Source: Limnoperna fortunei (taxonomy: Eukaryota; Mollusca; Bivalvia; Mytilida; Modiolidae). From it: a stretch of DNA of 64,000 nt. The notes beneath the pieces are model-generated. The model searched no databases and was not told the DNA's origin. It was given only the letters and a program-made list of their open reading frames with translations. The stretch's first letter is position 1. Every line of letters starts with the position of its first letter. The stretch is from the NCBI GenBank assembly GCA_944474755.1, contig OX104113.1:69523944-69587943 (forward strand), written 5' to 3'. The position numbers and the translations under genes were made by a program. Below, piece after piece: positions 39,901-54,900 of this stretch.

Positions 39901-42900
39901 TTCAAAGCAAGGGTATAAAAAGAGACTGTAAATTATCTTTAATGAGTCAAGTCTGGAAACACAATATCAAGCAGAATGAATGAAGTTACATCCTAATGAA
40001 ATGCTAAATGGTACTATACCTCTGACTGATCGATCCAAGTCTTTCAATACATCACATAATAAAGAGAAAAACTGTGGATGATTTACTTTTGGATGATTAC
40101 ATGTTTTAGAACCTTAAAATATAAATAGACAGATTAGCCTATGGGTGAAACAAGCACAAAGTTTTGACCTGTCATAAAAAATTTAGAAGATTTAAACTAG
40201 GGAAAAAGTAATGCTCCACCAAGCAATTTCTCCATGCCAAATCCCTTTGTTGTTCTTAAAGTCAAGCCAATTTATTTTATATAGCTTTCTATGTAATTTA
40301 ATGCATTAAATTTTTCAAGTTCTACAGTTTGAGAACAAAGTAAAATTCCAAATTAAACAACAGATTTATGTATTATTTGAAAAAAAAACAAGATTACAAA
40401 CTGTAGAATTTTAAAATCCATCTGCTCAGCAACATTTTCACTGTTTTACTTAACAATATACTATTGACAGAGATGGTAATTTATCGAAAACAATTTTTAA
40501 TAAAAAAAATATTGCAAACTTTTAAAGTACAAAATGGCTCCTTAAAATATTTTGATGAAAAATATTATCATAATCTACTGTATTGCAGAAATCTGAAAAT
40601 AATTCTCTTTAGAAAGAAAAAAAAATTAAATATCATTTTAAATTAAAATGTAACCTTACTTTGTGAAGCTAATAATGTGACATATGATTCTAATTTGTTG
40701 AAGACTTTGTTTAAATGTTTCAATGATTTGTGGAGTTCCCAGTTTTTGGCTGCTAATGTTGATGTACAGCATGAAACCGCACACTCTTCTTCTATACTGA
40801 AAAACAAACAAAATCTAACCTTACAGACAATCTATTTAAAATTAACACTCAGCTTTCAATATCAAAATTTAAATATAAACATTTTCACCTAAACATTACC
40901 AAAAATGAAATATGACAATTTGAATAAACTGTATAATATAGCAGCTAAAATAACACAAAAGGAAAAAACTTTAGTATGTGTATTTGGATTAGTGAGGTCT
41001 GCATAAAACCATATAACTGATTTAATTTAAAGATTAAAAAAAAAACAAAAAACAAGAAAATGTGTCTCTGAAACACTGATGTCTCCCTTGGCACATATTA
41101 GTTAACACCCCCTTTTTCCGATCAACCATTAGATTTCTGGCACAGCCCCACAGAATTTTTACCAGTGAAAAGATCTTATCAAGTTGTAACTGTGTACGAA
41201 GTTTTATTAAGATGCGAAGTCATCTTTATAAAAAAAAGTTATAATGCAAAGGTAAACCCGAGGTAGGACAGATTTATGGAAGGGGCCTCGGTGGCCGAGT
41301 GGTCAAGGTAGTTTGTCTACTATTGATCATGTGGTCTGTCAACACTGAGATTGCGGGTTCGATTCTAACTGCAGGCAGGGTGTACTCGACTCCAATCTTA
41401 ATTGACAAGGATTGCCAGTTTTCCTACCGCAGGTCGGGGGTTTTCTCCGGGTACTCCGGCTTCCTCCCCCAATAAAAACTGGACGCCATGATATAGCTGA
41501 AAAATTGCTGAAAGTGGCGTTAAACACCATCAAACAAACAAACAAACAACAGATTTATGGATGGACGAAGGAACTAACAGACGGAAAAGCTATGTCCCCC
41601 AACTTTTCTTGGCAGAATATAAAAATAATGAAAAAATAAAGCAAACTTAATAGTGTGTCAGATTTCAGAGACATGTACCTATGTTGTTGGGAACATACAC
41701 TATTTTACACAAAAATTTTTAGTCAAAATACAATGACATTTCAAGTATTTCCTATCTATTGGTAAATCAATTGGAAATACATTTAACAGCTGTTTAAAAA
41801 ACTGCTTCAATCTGTTTGCTTTAAAGTGCTTCACCATTAACAGCTGGATATTTAAATTGCAGCTACTCAAGCGTGACTCTGGTAAATTTTAACTTCTAGC
41901 TTGAATGATTGTCATAGGGTATGTGCATATGAACCAAGTTAGAAGTTTTTATTTTATTTGTATTTAGAATTGGTTGAACAATAAGTAAACAATACCTAAC
42001 AGGTCATTGTATTTTGACTATAAACAGAATACAGAATATATGAAACGCTCATAACAATACTTAGTATTTTGCTGTAGAAAGAGGTAACTACTTTCCTGTG
42101 AAAGAGGTATGATTTTAAATGAACCTAATATCCACACACAAAAATTACCTTAACAACTGATAAGGAAGAAGTTTATTGAAATATTCTATACAAGTTTTAA
42201 ACTTCTTAGAGAATATCTGGAGATCTGTGGCAGTTTCCTACAAAAATGAAAACAAATGAAAGATATATACAGTTATTATTTTTACAGAAAACAAATTACA
42301 CAAAAAAAAAGACATGATCTTTTTAAGGATGGATAAATTTGTGTTGGCTGCAACGTTAACCCTAGCCAATCTTTCACGGTCAAAAGGCATTTTACATTAT
42401 CAATACAAATTGTCTTCCAGAGTCCTCATGAAAGATTTTCTGCAGAAAAAATTAAATCACTATTAATTTTCAGTTAAATAATTAATTAAAACTTTTCCTG
42501 TTAATTATAATGATACACTTTTATCAAAGTAGTAGTCTACATCTACTATAGTTTCATAATTATTGCTCAATTTTCATTGGTAGATTAATTTGTATTTGAA
42601 AATATTTTACAAAATATAAGTCTACTAATACAAGTAAATCGAGTAATAATTCCCCCTCCCCACCCCCTAAAAAAAATTACCAATGCAGTTAGTGTAAACT
42701 TACCAATGTAGTAAGTGTATCATCATTGAGTGTGTTGAGGAAAACTTTAAAAGACTGTTCCAATGGTCTTAAATATTGCACATTTTCATGGAGGTATTTA
42801 CAATACTGCAACAAAATAACAATCTCATTGTACTTTATTCACACATTATTTGGACAAAGCCAGGTAAACTAATAGAGGAATGAACAAAACTATTTATTTC

Positions 42901-45900
42901 TTTTGTCTATGTCTGATTTCGCTGAACATTAACAAAACTCATAAATTCATATTTTTTGTGATGCATTAACACTTGATATTTTATTCTTCTCTTTATAGTT
43001 ATGATGTATCTGAACATTAGCAGTGGCTGTGGCCTTGATAATATCAGCATAACCTATTTATGTTAACAATATTGTTAAAACATTATAAAAAGAGAGTACA
43101 TTTTACTGCCTGTATATGTTTTTATATCCTGAATGAAAGAACTTAAGGGCTCAATAAAGATTTAAGATTTGTTTCATCTGAAGATGATTTACAAACTCAA
43201 TTGATAAAAAAATATTTGTACATTGTCCCAAAGTATTAACTCACAGAGAAGCAGAGCCTTCTGTTTCTAAGACTAAAATAAACTTTTTGTGACCATGTAC
43301 AAATATTGTACATGTATAGATATCTACCTTAACATTGATAGGACTCATAGGCTCAGTCGTACATTCAGCAGGGTATATTTTTGACCTCTGTTCCGAGTAC
43401 GTGAAGAAGTTGGACAAAGCTTGTACCATATCCCCCAGATGATTGGCTGTCTGACTAACCAGTTCTTTAGATCGTAACTGATGTTTTCTGTCATGGGTGG
43501 GTAAATTCAAACCATTAATCTCTCTATTTTCTACAATGCAGATAACAGTTTTAAGTTATGCCCCACACATTATTCTTCTGGTAGGTATTAATACAAAGAA
43601 AACATTTCAACAAGTTTTAGATCAATCTTGAAAATGATACATGATGAACTGCTCTACATACTTTTTCTAGAAAAAATAACAGCACAACACAAGTCATTAG
43701 CTTCATCAAAAGTCATCATATTTTCGAATCAACGATGGCAAACATCCCAAAACAGTTAAAATATCTATTGTATTTTGACCCCCCTGTTCTATTTTTAGCC
43801 ATGGCGGCCATGTTGGTTGGTCTGAGGCCATGATTTGTGCAAACTTGGTATGGATTAATGCCACTTTCAGCCATTTTTCAGCAATATCATGGCATCAAGT
43901 TGTTATCAGGGGAGGAAGCTGGAATACCCAGAGAAAACCCTGACCTGGGGAAGAAAATCTGGCAATGCTTGTCAATTAAGATTGGAGTCAAGTGCACCCT
44001 GCCCACAGTGAGACTCTAACCTGCAACCTCAGTATTGACAGACCACATGATCTATAGTAGACTAATTACCTTAAACACTCGGCCACTGAGGCCCCTAAAA
44101 TTGTTTGTTATTAATTACATCACTGCCATACAAATAACCTAAATTCAAATATTCACAACTTGAAATGTAATTACTCAGAGGGATTCCAACATTTGAACAT
44201 TATTATTCCTATATATGTTCCTTTCTCAAGTTAAGGCATGAGGCAGAGTAAAAGAGTGTACAGGGTGCTTAAGGTGAAATCTCCATATATACAAAAATGA
44301 ACATTATAACAAATGCCTTGTTGTAGTCTGAAATGACATGTGTAGGTAATTTTGCAACACAATGGATTACATTAAAGTTACATCTCTTCATCATTAAAGA
44401 AAAGTTCACCCAAGCATTCAATATTTTGCGCAGCCTGACATAATACTGCCAATAAGAAGATTTCATCATGTTGTAACTGTGTACCAAGTTTTATAAAGAT
44501 GTGAAGTCATCTTCATAAAAAAAGTGTCAATGCTGAGATAAACCTGAGGTGGGACAGACGAACAGACAGAAAATCTATGTCCCCCAACCTTCCTCGCCAG
44601 AACATAACAAAGATGGTTTTTAAAAATGGGTGATAGATTTTTTTGTTGGACTAGAGTAGATGTTGACCTGCTTAATTTAATAGTTCAATTTAACATTGCT
44701 GAATGTGTACATACTTGTGTCTATAAATGGAAGTTTGTCTGCAATTATCTTGTTGGCAACATCTAACTCTCTCTGTAGCTTGCTCTGTACTTCAGACAGG
44801 CTACCTTCACTGTCAATAAAAAAACATGTTTAACCTCAATATGTAAAAAAAAACAATTAAAACTGAAAGCTGGTTCAGAACCCTTGTCACAGTAAGTAAA
44901 GTAAACCTGATGCTGATAATTATAAATTTATTAGCATTACTGTTTAAGATTTAAAGCAACAATTTTTATTAAAATGTTTATGTACTTTAAAGTACATATT
45001 TTTCTCTTAAGAATTAGATAAATATTTCATTCATTAAGCACCATGATAAACCATTGCCATGTATGTTAAAATAAATATCAGTTCATGTATACCACAGATT
45101 GTTTTGCATTTGATTCAAGCTAGTGATACACTGTTCAAAGCAATACAAAAAAATTGTTACTTAGCTAAAATCATCAAAAATCCTAAATCTTTCTGAAACC
45201 CTAATTCTTTACAACAAAATATGGTTGGTTGAAGATAAATAAAACTCACGCTACTTCTGCTCTAGATCTATATTTCTTAATATCTGTCTCCAGAGTCTGT
45301 AGTTTTACCTGCAGGATAAAGCATTGGACAATTTGGTAAAATTATATACTGTACATGTAAATCAATCTAAAATCTTCCTAATAATGAAAAGTCTTAGCCA
45401 GAATTTCTGTTATAATTTTTTCTCTATATAAATGGACATATATAAATGTAAATTGCCAGTAGACAAGCACCAAGATTTGACCCTAGCCAGTAGATAAATA
45501 CCAACGATAAACCATTGCCAGTAGACAAGCACCAAGATTTGACCCTAGCCAGTAGATAAATACCAACGATAAACCATTGCCAGTAGACAAGCACCAAGAT
45601 TTGACCCTAGCCAGTAGATAAACACCAAAGATAAACCATAGCACCAAGCAGACAAAGAAAAAAGTAAACAAGTAAACTAGACAAAGTAATGCCCATGCAC
45701 CAATATTGACACAGCTGTTTATGTAACTGATATTAAAATAGCACTACCATAAATATTTTTGTGTATGGGAGACACATTAAATCAACCCAAATATTGCTTT
45801 GACAAAGCTGATTATACTTGATATCAAAGACCCACAACCTATGTTTATTTTGTCTGGAAGACACAAATGATGCCTCCACATGGGTTTAGAAGAATATCAA

Positions 45901-48900
45901 ATGATGAAGACTATAAATTTGTGTGCTAAAAACAATAGTCTACCTTGGTAGATTCTTGATTAATGTCAAGATAAAGTTTTTGACCTAATGTACAATTATA
46001 ACTAGTATTTTGAGGAAATTTCTGGTCAAAGGCCCATTATTTCCATATAAATTAGCAGAGTGGAATGAAATGTAAACTTGATCTGTAACTCATCACTTTA
46101 GACTCGCATCATAGAAAACAATTATTTTGATGAAATTTCCATAGTTCAATTCCTAAATTTTCATTAAAAGAATCAACGTAGTAAAACGGTCCATAAACTT
46201 GATCTGTAACTTATCACTGTGGACTTAAATACCAAAAAATCAGCAAAGAGTCTACAAAAAATTCTGGACAACATATGGGACAGACGGAATTATGGATAGA
46301 TTAAATTTTGATTTGAATGTTGTTTTAACACCACTTTCAGCAATTTTTCAGCTATATTAAGGTGTCCAGTTTTTATTTGTGGAGAAAGCCGGAATACCAG
46401 GAGAAAACCATTGACCTGCGGATTTGTCAATTAAGATTCCAGTCAAGTACACCCTGACTGCAGTGAGAATTCGAACCCGCAATCTCAGTGTTGACAGACC
46501 ATGTGATCAATAGTAGACGAACTACCTTAACCACATGGCCACTAATTTGCAAGGCCCCCAAACTATGGATATAAAGACAGGGGTAAAACAATATGCCCCT
46601 CACCTGTTAGTTGTGGGGGTATAAAAAACACTGAGGATAAACAATAGCATGTAGATAAATGCACGGATAAACCTATTGTTTGATATGTGAAAGTACCGAT
46701 ATTTTCATTGTGTGGAGCTATATGGATTTTCTTGTTGATGCAAGATTATCCATAAGAAAAAAAAAGGTCAAGAAAGGGGATTTTTTTAAAAGAGAATATA
46801 ATGTGGTATGACAAGAAACAAATAATTTTTTTTTAAATAATCTTATAACCACTCCATGATGAGAAATACTTTGTCACTAACAATGAAAATCATTTTTTGT
46901 GGCTGCAAACCATGAAAATTCCAAACATCTAAACTGATTGAAAAACCATTTTATTTCAACAAACCATTCTGTTTTCAATTAAGTAAGCACTATACATTAG
47001 CAGATTTATACAAATTACCAAACAATAAACAATTAAAAACAATTATTATTTATATATATACTTTATATCTGTGTTAAATAAATTGTTGCTGTAAAACCAC
47101 AAAACATATAATATACTTCCTATATCAACAAAATATCAATGTACAATATGTAACAGAATATTAACTTCTATCTATATCTTGGTGTGTCTTGAATAAAATC
47201 TTGTGTCCTCCCATCTCCTTCTTCTAAATATTGACCTCTATGTTGATCGAACTGTGGAAGTAAATCTGCCCAGCTAGTGAGGTAATGAATGTAAACACTA
47301 AAGTACACTGTCAATGTATCGTTTGGAACAATGGAGGAATTAAATCTTCTTTGAAAAAATCTATTAATAGACATCTCATCTTTTTCTCCAATAGACCTCA
47401 TAGGAGCCAATTTGGGAGTCTTTTTCATCATAATTTTTTCACGATGAGTGTTTATCAGTGATGATTCAAACGTCATGTTGACTCTGTCAATAGAGGAGAC
47501 AAGACAAGCAGTGAGAGCCAGGTTCTTACTGTGGACAGTTTTGCCATTGGGTTTAAGTTTCAGACGCCACTGTATGTCCTGCTGCATAGTTCCAATGACA
47601 ACGGGTGACAACAAATCTCCTGTCATATGACTAATGTTATGTATGGTCCAAAGATAACCTTCACCAGATGGTATCAAAGACTGAGTAACAATCTTTTGTT
47701 CTTGATTGCTGTTAGGCATTTCTGTGGAAAAGGTACCAGTCATTACGAATGAATCGAAAAATGGAAACACAATATATAGGGACATACATTTTACTCAAAT
47801 TTATACAAACAATTTATTTCAAAACTTTAAAGTATAAAGCATTTGTTTGATGATAAATGCGTTTATAACTCAATTAAAATTTATGGCTGCTATCAATTAA
47901 ACTTATATAGTGTTAAATACTTCCACAAAAAGATAATTATATAAATTAGTTGATTAATTGGTTAATTAGAAAAAGATGTTTCAACAAACTGATAATTAAT
48001 AAAGAATTTGAGACTTTTATTGGCTTGTGTACTTAATGGAGAATTATTTGTCATGTGCTGCAAATTTAAAAGTTCTACAAAGCTCTAAAGAAATAAATTC
48101 CGAAAATGTTTCAAAATTGGGTTTTTTTCACCTGCAGACAAGAGATATTTGTGTACCACATAAATTTTCATTAAAAATACACACTCAAAAATATTCAATG
48201 CAGATTAATTTGGAATTTTAAATTACTAACATGTGCATTTAATATTTATATTGCCTTGAAATAAATTGTGATTATTTTGCAATGGTTACTCTGAATAACT
48301 TTTGTAATGAGTAAATTGAATTTGTACTATTCAATTTCCACAAAACTTCTGAAATATTGTTTATCTGTAATTATTTCAAAAATATAAGTCTAAAATATTT
48401 GAAACCTGAAGTCTTATATAAAGTTAAGAAATTTAATAATGATACTCAGAAGTCTTAAATACTAGTATATGAGACTCGGTGTTCTTAAATATAAGAGCCT
48501 CTCAAGACATATTACAAAGGACTCTGACATCTTAAATGTATGTGGCTCAGAAGTCTTAAATAGATGTATAAATATATACACAACTCAGTAGTCTTAAATA
48601 TAAAGAGCATCACAAGTATTATATACATTGAACATCTTAAATATATGTGGCTCAGAACAAAGTCTTAAATACATTACCAGCTGCTGGTCTTAATTATACC
48701 AGCCTCATAAGTCTATTATATACATGTACAAGGAACTTAAATATACATTGCTTAGAAGTCTTCTTGGAACACACACAATACAAAGTCTTTGAGATTCAGA
48801 AGCCTATCGATTGGTCGAAATACAAATAAAAACAACTTTTAGTATTGTTTATTATATAAAGATATGCCAGAACTGTACAGAACATTTAGACACTGCAGAT

Positions 48901-51900
48901 ACATATCTTGCATACACTACAGCCAAAACGGATTACGCCAATGGATCCGCGATTTCTTCCACATGTCCGTGAACGTAAACGTAATTGTCATGGACTGAAT
49001 TCGATAAATATTATTTTAGATGCTGACTTTTTAGCCCCATCTGCTCCTCTTTTCAAAAAATTAGAATTTTTGACAGTTGAAAATAGAATTCTGTATCATA
49101 AATGTATTTTAGTTCATAAATGCATTAATAATGAAGTCCCACAATATCTTACAAGAAAGATAAATTACATCTCTAATGAAAATCCTTATCAATTACGAAA
49201 TGCAACAAATGGAGATTTGTGTATTCCAAAACCAAAAACAGAACTTTTTAAACAATCCTTTTTCTATTCTGGACCTTTTCTCTGGAATAGACTTCCAATC
49301 ACTGTACGTTCCTGTAAATCTCTAGATACTTTTAAGATTAAATTAAAATCATTTTTATTGAATACACAAAATCAAGAGATAATTTAGACAATTTATTACG
49401 TTATATTTTGTATACAATATGGACCTTAACATTTACATGTTTAATGTTTCTTGTTCATCAGTTTTAATGATATGTGTTTGTATGCTTCATTATTTTAAAT
49501 GTATTGTGAACTTTCATTTTATATTTTTTTCCTTTTCTTTTTTTGTAATTGTGTAATACATGTATTATGTTATGTCTTGTATTCATGTAACTTTGTATGA
49601 TGAACTTTATGAGGGCCTCAGGGAAGATTAGTTTTTAACTAACTGAGTTACCCTCTTTAAATAAAGCATTTATTATTATTATTATTATTATTATAAATAC
49701 TTTATTTGAAGATAGATCGTCAGTAAAAACATGTTCAAGAAGGGAACTTTATTAATTATTTTACATAATAAATATTTTCATATTAATTTGTAAAAAAAGG
49801 GGTAACAAAAAACAGATATAGTAAACTTTTATACAATAAAGGTGTGTTTAAACTCTTATAATATAAGCAGTAGGTGTTAATAAAAAAACGCTGGCATAAA
49901 ACACCTTTCCTTATGGTGCCCCGAGGAATTAGGATACCCTTTCTTCCGGGGGACGGACAAAATCCCCCGGACAAAAACCCTTCCGTGTAATTTAGCATAG
50001 GCGGACAAAATCCCCCTCATTAAATTTTAAAGGCGGACAAAATCCCCCCTGAAAATTTTTCAATGGCGTATAAAATAGCTCATGAATCGGATTATGGTAA
50101 TATCGATAAGTATTGTGCATCATGTTTTATAGTTTTTTACTTGGTACTTGAAATGATGAACGAGACAAAGATTAAAACGCTGGCATAAAACACCTTTCCT
50201 TATGGTGCCCCAAGGAATTAGGATACCCTTTCTTCCGGGGGGACGGACAAAATCCCCCGGACAAAAACCCTTCCGTGTAATTTAGCATAGGCGGACAAAA
50301 TCCCCCTCATTAAATTTAAAAGGCGGACAAAATCCCCCCTGAAAATTTTTCAATGGCGTATAAAATAGCTCATGAATCGGATTATGGTAATATCGATAAG
50401 TATTGTGCATCATGTTTTATAGTTTTTTACTTGGTACTTGAAATGATGAACGAGACAAAGATTAAAACATGGTTATTATTGTTTTCACTGAAACGCATCA
50501 AGTCGATATGGTTTGTGTTGTACGACATGTGTTAATAAATGAACTGCGCCATTTGATCCCTTTCATTATTATTTACCGAAAAATCAATTCAAGTTATTGA
50601 ACTAAATTATAGCATTATTTTACTAAATTTTAACTTATTAGTAAAAGCCATACTCGTTTCAATTTTCTAAAAGATATAGAGAATGTTTTGCTCAAGTAAG
50701 CGATATTCGTTTGATCATAAACATATTAATTAACAAGTCACCAATTAAGCACTGCAAATGAGAAAAACAATTATTATTATTAAGTAATTAAAAATCTTGG
50801 GGTTTTTTAGTAAAATATAAGGTCATTTTTTAAGGTTTATCTGTATATGTACGAGACTGTACGGTGTGAACATTTAAAAAACATGCATTTTTAAAAATCA
50901 TATTCGGGAGGGATTTTGTCCGGCTTGAAAATTTTACAGGGGGGGATTTTGTCTGCCTATGCTTAATTACACGGAAGGGATTTTGTCCGGGGGGGGGATT
51001 TTGTCCTACACTCCTGTCGTCCACCGGATGCAAAATAGAATGGTCCATTGATCAAGGAACACCTGCGATTTTATTGTGGGGTCAACTAATATACGCGTGT
51101 ATAAATGTGTGTAAGAGTTGAAAGGTATGAATTACGGTATATTTCATAATTATAATAAAAAATGTCCCGCTGGCTTCCTGTTCAGGTGACTGGTGTTAAT
51201 TGATGAAGGTAATCAACATGTGGACTTTCCGTGTATTTAAAATACTACGCTGACCAGAAAGTTTTATTGTCTCAAACGATTTTTTTCCCACACGTTTTCA
51301 AAACTTCGGCCGTCGTAGGTTTAGTGGAATATTGTTAAAAACACATTTACTTTTAAAATTTTGTTAAGGAATTTTGTACAATTAGTTGCAAACTCGAATT
51401 TTGATATCGTCAGCCGGAGACACATGTCACTTATAGTTTTTTGCTCCTCCCATTAATTGAGTGATTCCCACCTCACCTATTGATTTTTTGGTAATAGGTG
51501 TGTTAGTTTTGGCACACCTATCTGCCCATTAATCTAATCTCATCAGGTCTTCAAAGAGACCAATAATTGACACATGATTTCTCACTCCGTGCATGTCCGA
51601 TTGTTATAGAATTTACACAACAATACAATCTGTTGAATGAACAATTATGTAAAACGAATATAAAATAACGATGTCCGAGTGACAAGGTTTAAAAAAATGT
51701 CACTGCCTTTCTGCAACAAATACTTTCATTAAGAATTTCTGCAGTTACAACATACATGTTTGCCTTGTACAAGTACAGTGTTTATTGCGGCAATACCGTG
51801 AAGTCCATGAATATACGATTCTGCAGTCATTTTGGTCATAGAACGTTCACTGACAATTATCACTAAAAAAATTGATTGCCGCGTCGCATTCGGCCACATT

Positions 51901-54900
51901 TTTTCGCTGACTTTGTGGAATCCATCTTGGCCGCAGTGTATTATGTTTGTTAAATATGACTAAAAATATGAATACAGTTCGTGAATTTTTTACCATTACC
52001 AGAGATTTTAAGATAATCCTGTTGTTACTGAGAATAGTAAGAGACATAAACCATTAGCATATATAACAGATGTCATACTTAGTATTTGCACTGAGCTGAT
52101 TTACAAAATGTATAGGTTCATAAAATGCTTAAATATTATAGCACACAAAATTCATTCTTAAGAGTAAACCTGCACATTTTTGGTCGATAGCCATCAACTA
52201 ACCAGGTGTAAAGACCAGTGAAATGTTTCCCTCTGCCTGCAGTGAAGCTCTTAACCTTAACACTGGTGATCAATAGTAGATGACTAACTACCTTAACCTA
52301 TTGGCCACTTAGGCCTCTGCCATTGTTGCCAATTAAGGCAGAACCAACCTCTATCATTGCCTTTTCCTCCTGAAGTCTGTCTATCAGAGATTTACTTTTC
52401 TGTAAGTTACCATCTGTTATCTCCTGATGCTTACTCAGCTTGTTCTCATATTCCTGAACTTTTATCTCCAATTCTTCAATTCGCCCCTGATACAATCTAT
52501 TGCTGTCATCAACCTGAAGTTTGGTAAATGATTCAGAAATAACATGTATATGTAATATGTTTTTTAAAATTCTTTTTTGTCCCTAAAATAAGTAAAAAAA
52601 GATTTTATTTATCTAGAACTGTAGGGTTGTGGGAAAGTTAAAACTAGGAAATATTTCATTAACAAATTATCACAGAACAGAGTCCTTCTTTGAACTTCTA
52701 AACACATTATTACCATGGTGGCTGCTGGACAGCATATTTATATATTTATATTTTGCTAGGCAGATGCAATTACTATACTCTGAACATTGTTACACAAAGT
52801 CATCTGTGTGTAGAATGAACAAACCTGATTAATTAGGATTAGAAACATCCCTTATTTATTCAAGAAAATTATATCAAGTGGAACAATTAAAATCCAGAGA
52901 CCCAAGAAGGACATGAGCTTGTGTGGTTAAAATATTGTTGTTTGTTGGTTTGAATGGCTTTTAATGCCACTTTGAGTTATTTTTCAGCTATGATCATGGG
53001 ATCTAGTTTTTATTGGGAGAGGAAGCCAGAATACCCAGAGAAAACCCCTACCTTTAAGTAGAAAAATTGGCAATCTTTGTCAATTAAGATAAAAGTCAAG
53101 TACACCATATGCATGCCTGCAGTGAGACTCAAACCCAGAACTTCAGTGTTGACAGACCATGTGATCAATAGTAGATGAACTACCTTAACAACTTTACCAC
53201 TCAGACCTTTAAAATATTGTACAGAAACTTGAAACAGCAATCCTGTAAACTTATGTACCATGTGAGACACAAAAGCTCAGGTCGCCCTTGGTTTTTATTA
53301 CAATCTGCAATAACAAATGCTATCGTGTTAAAATATGCTCCTTTTGGTTTTGTATATATTCTACTGTAAATAAAAAATATATATATAAAAAAACTAACTT
53401 TTCTACTCAGCATAGCATTTTCTTCTATCTTCCTTTGAAGTTCTTCATTAAAAACTCCTGCAGCTGAAGCAGACGGTTGGTAGGTAGTTTCTGAGTTCTT
53501 GCTCTAATATAAAAAATATATCGATGAATTTAAACACAATTTATTAATACAAAAGTAAAAATTTTTGAATTTCTTTTGTGTGAGAAAAGAAAAGTATGTA
53601 CAGATGTTTAATTTTCTGACTTATGTAAATTTAATAACAAAATGTTAAAAATTATAAAAGTATATTGGACAAGTATTAATAATTGTTATTGCTGATTTGT
53701 GACATTTTCCTTTTTACCATGATAATTCCATTTTTATCCTGTTTTTGTAAACATTATCAACAATTTGCTTATAATATGTAAGGATTATTAACAGTTTCTA
53801 ATAAGGACAACATGACATCACTATGGTACAAAACAGGGAAAAACAGATTATTGTCTGTTTTATTTCCTCGATCTTATTATCTATCTGTTCACAAGCCGCA
53901 AATAGGTAATTTCTTTTTGAAATAAAACGAACAATAATCTAATTTTAATTTTAAATACCTTAATTAATTAGCTGTGTATGATATGTATTGATGTGTTATG
54001 TGCCAAAAAGAGATTAAACAAGTGTGGACTGTGAGCATGCTCACAAAGGGATACCACTCGCTTTGCTATCAAGTCCAATTATCTTCACTTAATGGTATCC
54101 GGGGTCAATAAAAATCCTTCATGCACATCTACATATAATGATCTTCCTTTATGCTAAGTTTCATTAAATTTCATCAAGCGCTTTAGGATGAGTTGTGCTT
54201 ACATGGGATGTGGACAGACGGGGTTATTCCTAAAAGAGGGGGGGGTATAATAACTTAATTTTTGTGTATAATACTAACTTGGGCAAATCAAATGATTATT
54301 TTAGCAATAAATTGAGTAAGACAAGTAATTACATATAAAGCCTAAACTACTCTATTGTATTAACTACCTTTCCTTTCTTCTTATGTGACTGCACTTCCTC
54401 CAGTTCATCTTGTAGTAAAAGGACACGCTTTGACAGCTGTTGATTTCTGAATGTTAAACTGTCGATCTCTTGTTCAAATTTCCTGACGGCTTGTTCTTTT
54501 TCTTTCAATTGTTCCTGAAATTACAGTTTCATTAGCAAAATTAATACTTGTTACTGACTGAATGATTTACAGGTTCTTAACATTTACTCGGCGAATTCAT
54601 AACACAGACATCCAATACAATAAAAGTATTGAAAATAGTATTAACAAAATAAGGAAAATAAGTACTTATCCACAAATTTTTAAACAATAGTTTATTTCAA
54701 ACATCTGGTACATATAATCAATTATATATTTTATTTAAATTTTTTTGCTTATGTTTATAAAAATGCTAGGTATTTATTCACAAATAATTACAAAGGCATA
54801 TATTTGAATAATTCCCTTTTTCATTTCTATCATCATCAGTATGTATTTAAATGATATGCACAAAAACAAATCCCCTAACAGCAAATTGTTTTTTCTAATT

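Noticed and set aside
41284..41370. tRNA-Ser/Leu-like sequence with boxes A and B
   Set aside because: It continues directly into a SINE body and tail repeated many times in the window, so it is a SINE head and not a tRNA gene.
45483..45671. 62-aa minus-strand ORF with internal repeats
   Set aside because: Product of the 62-bp minisatellite; no start context or domain.
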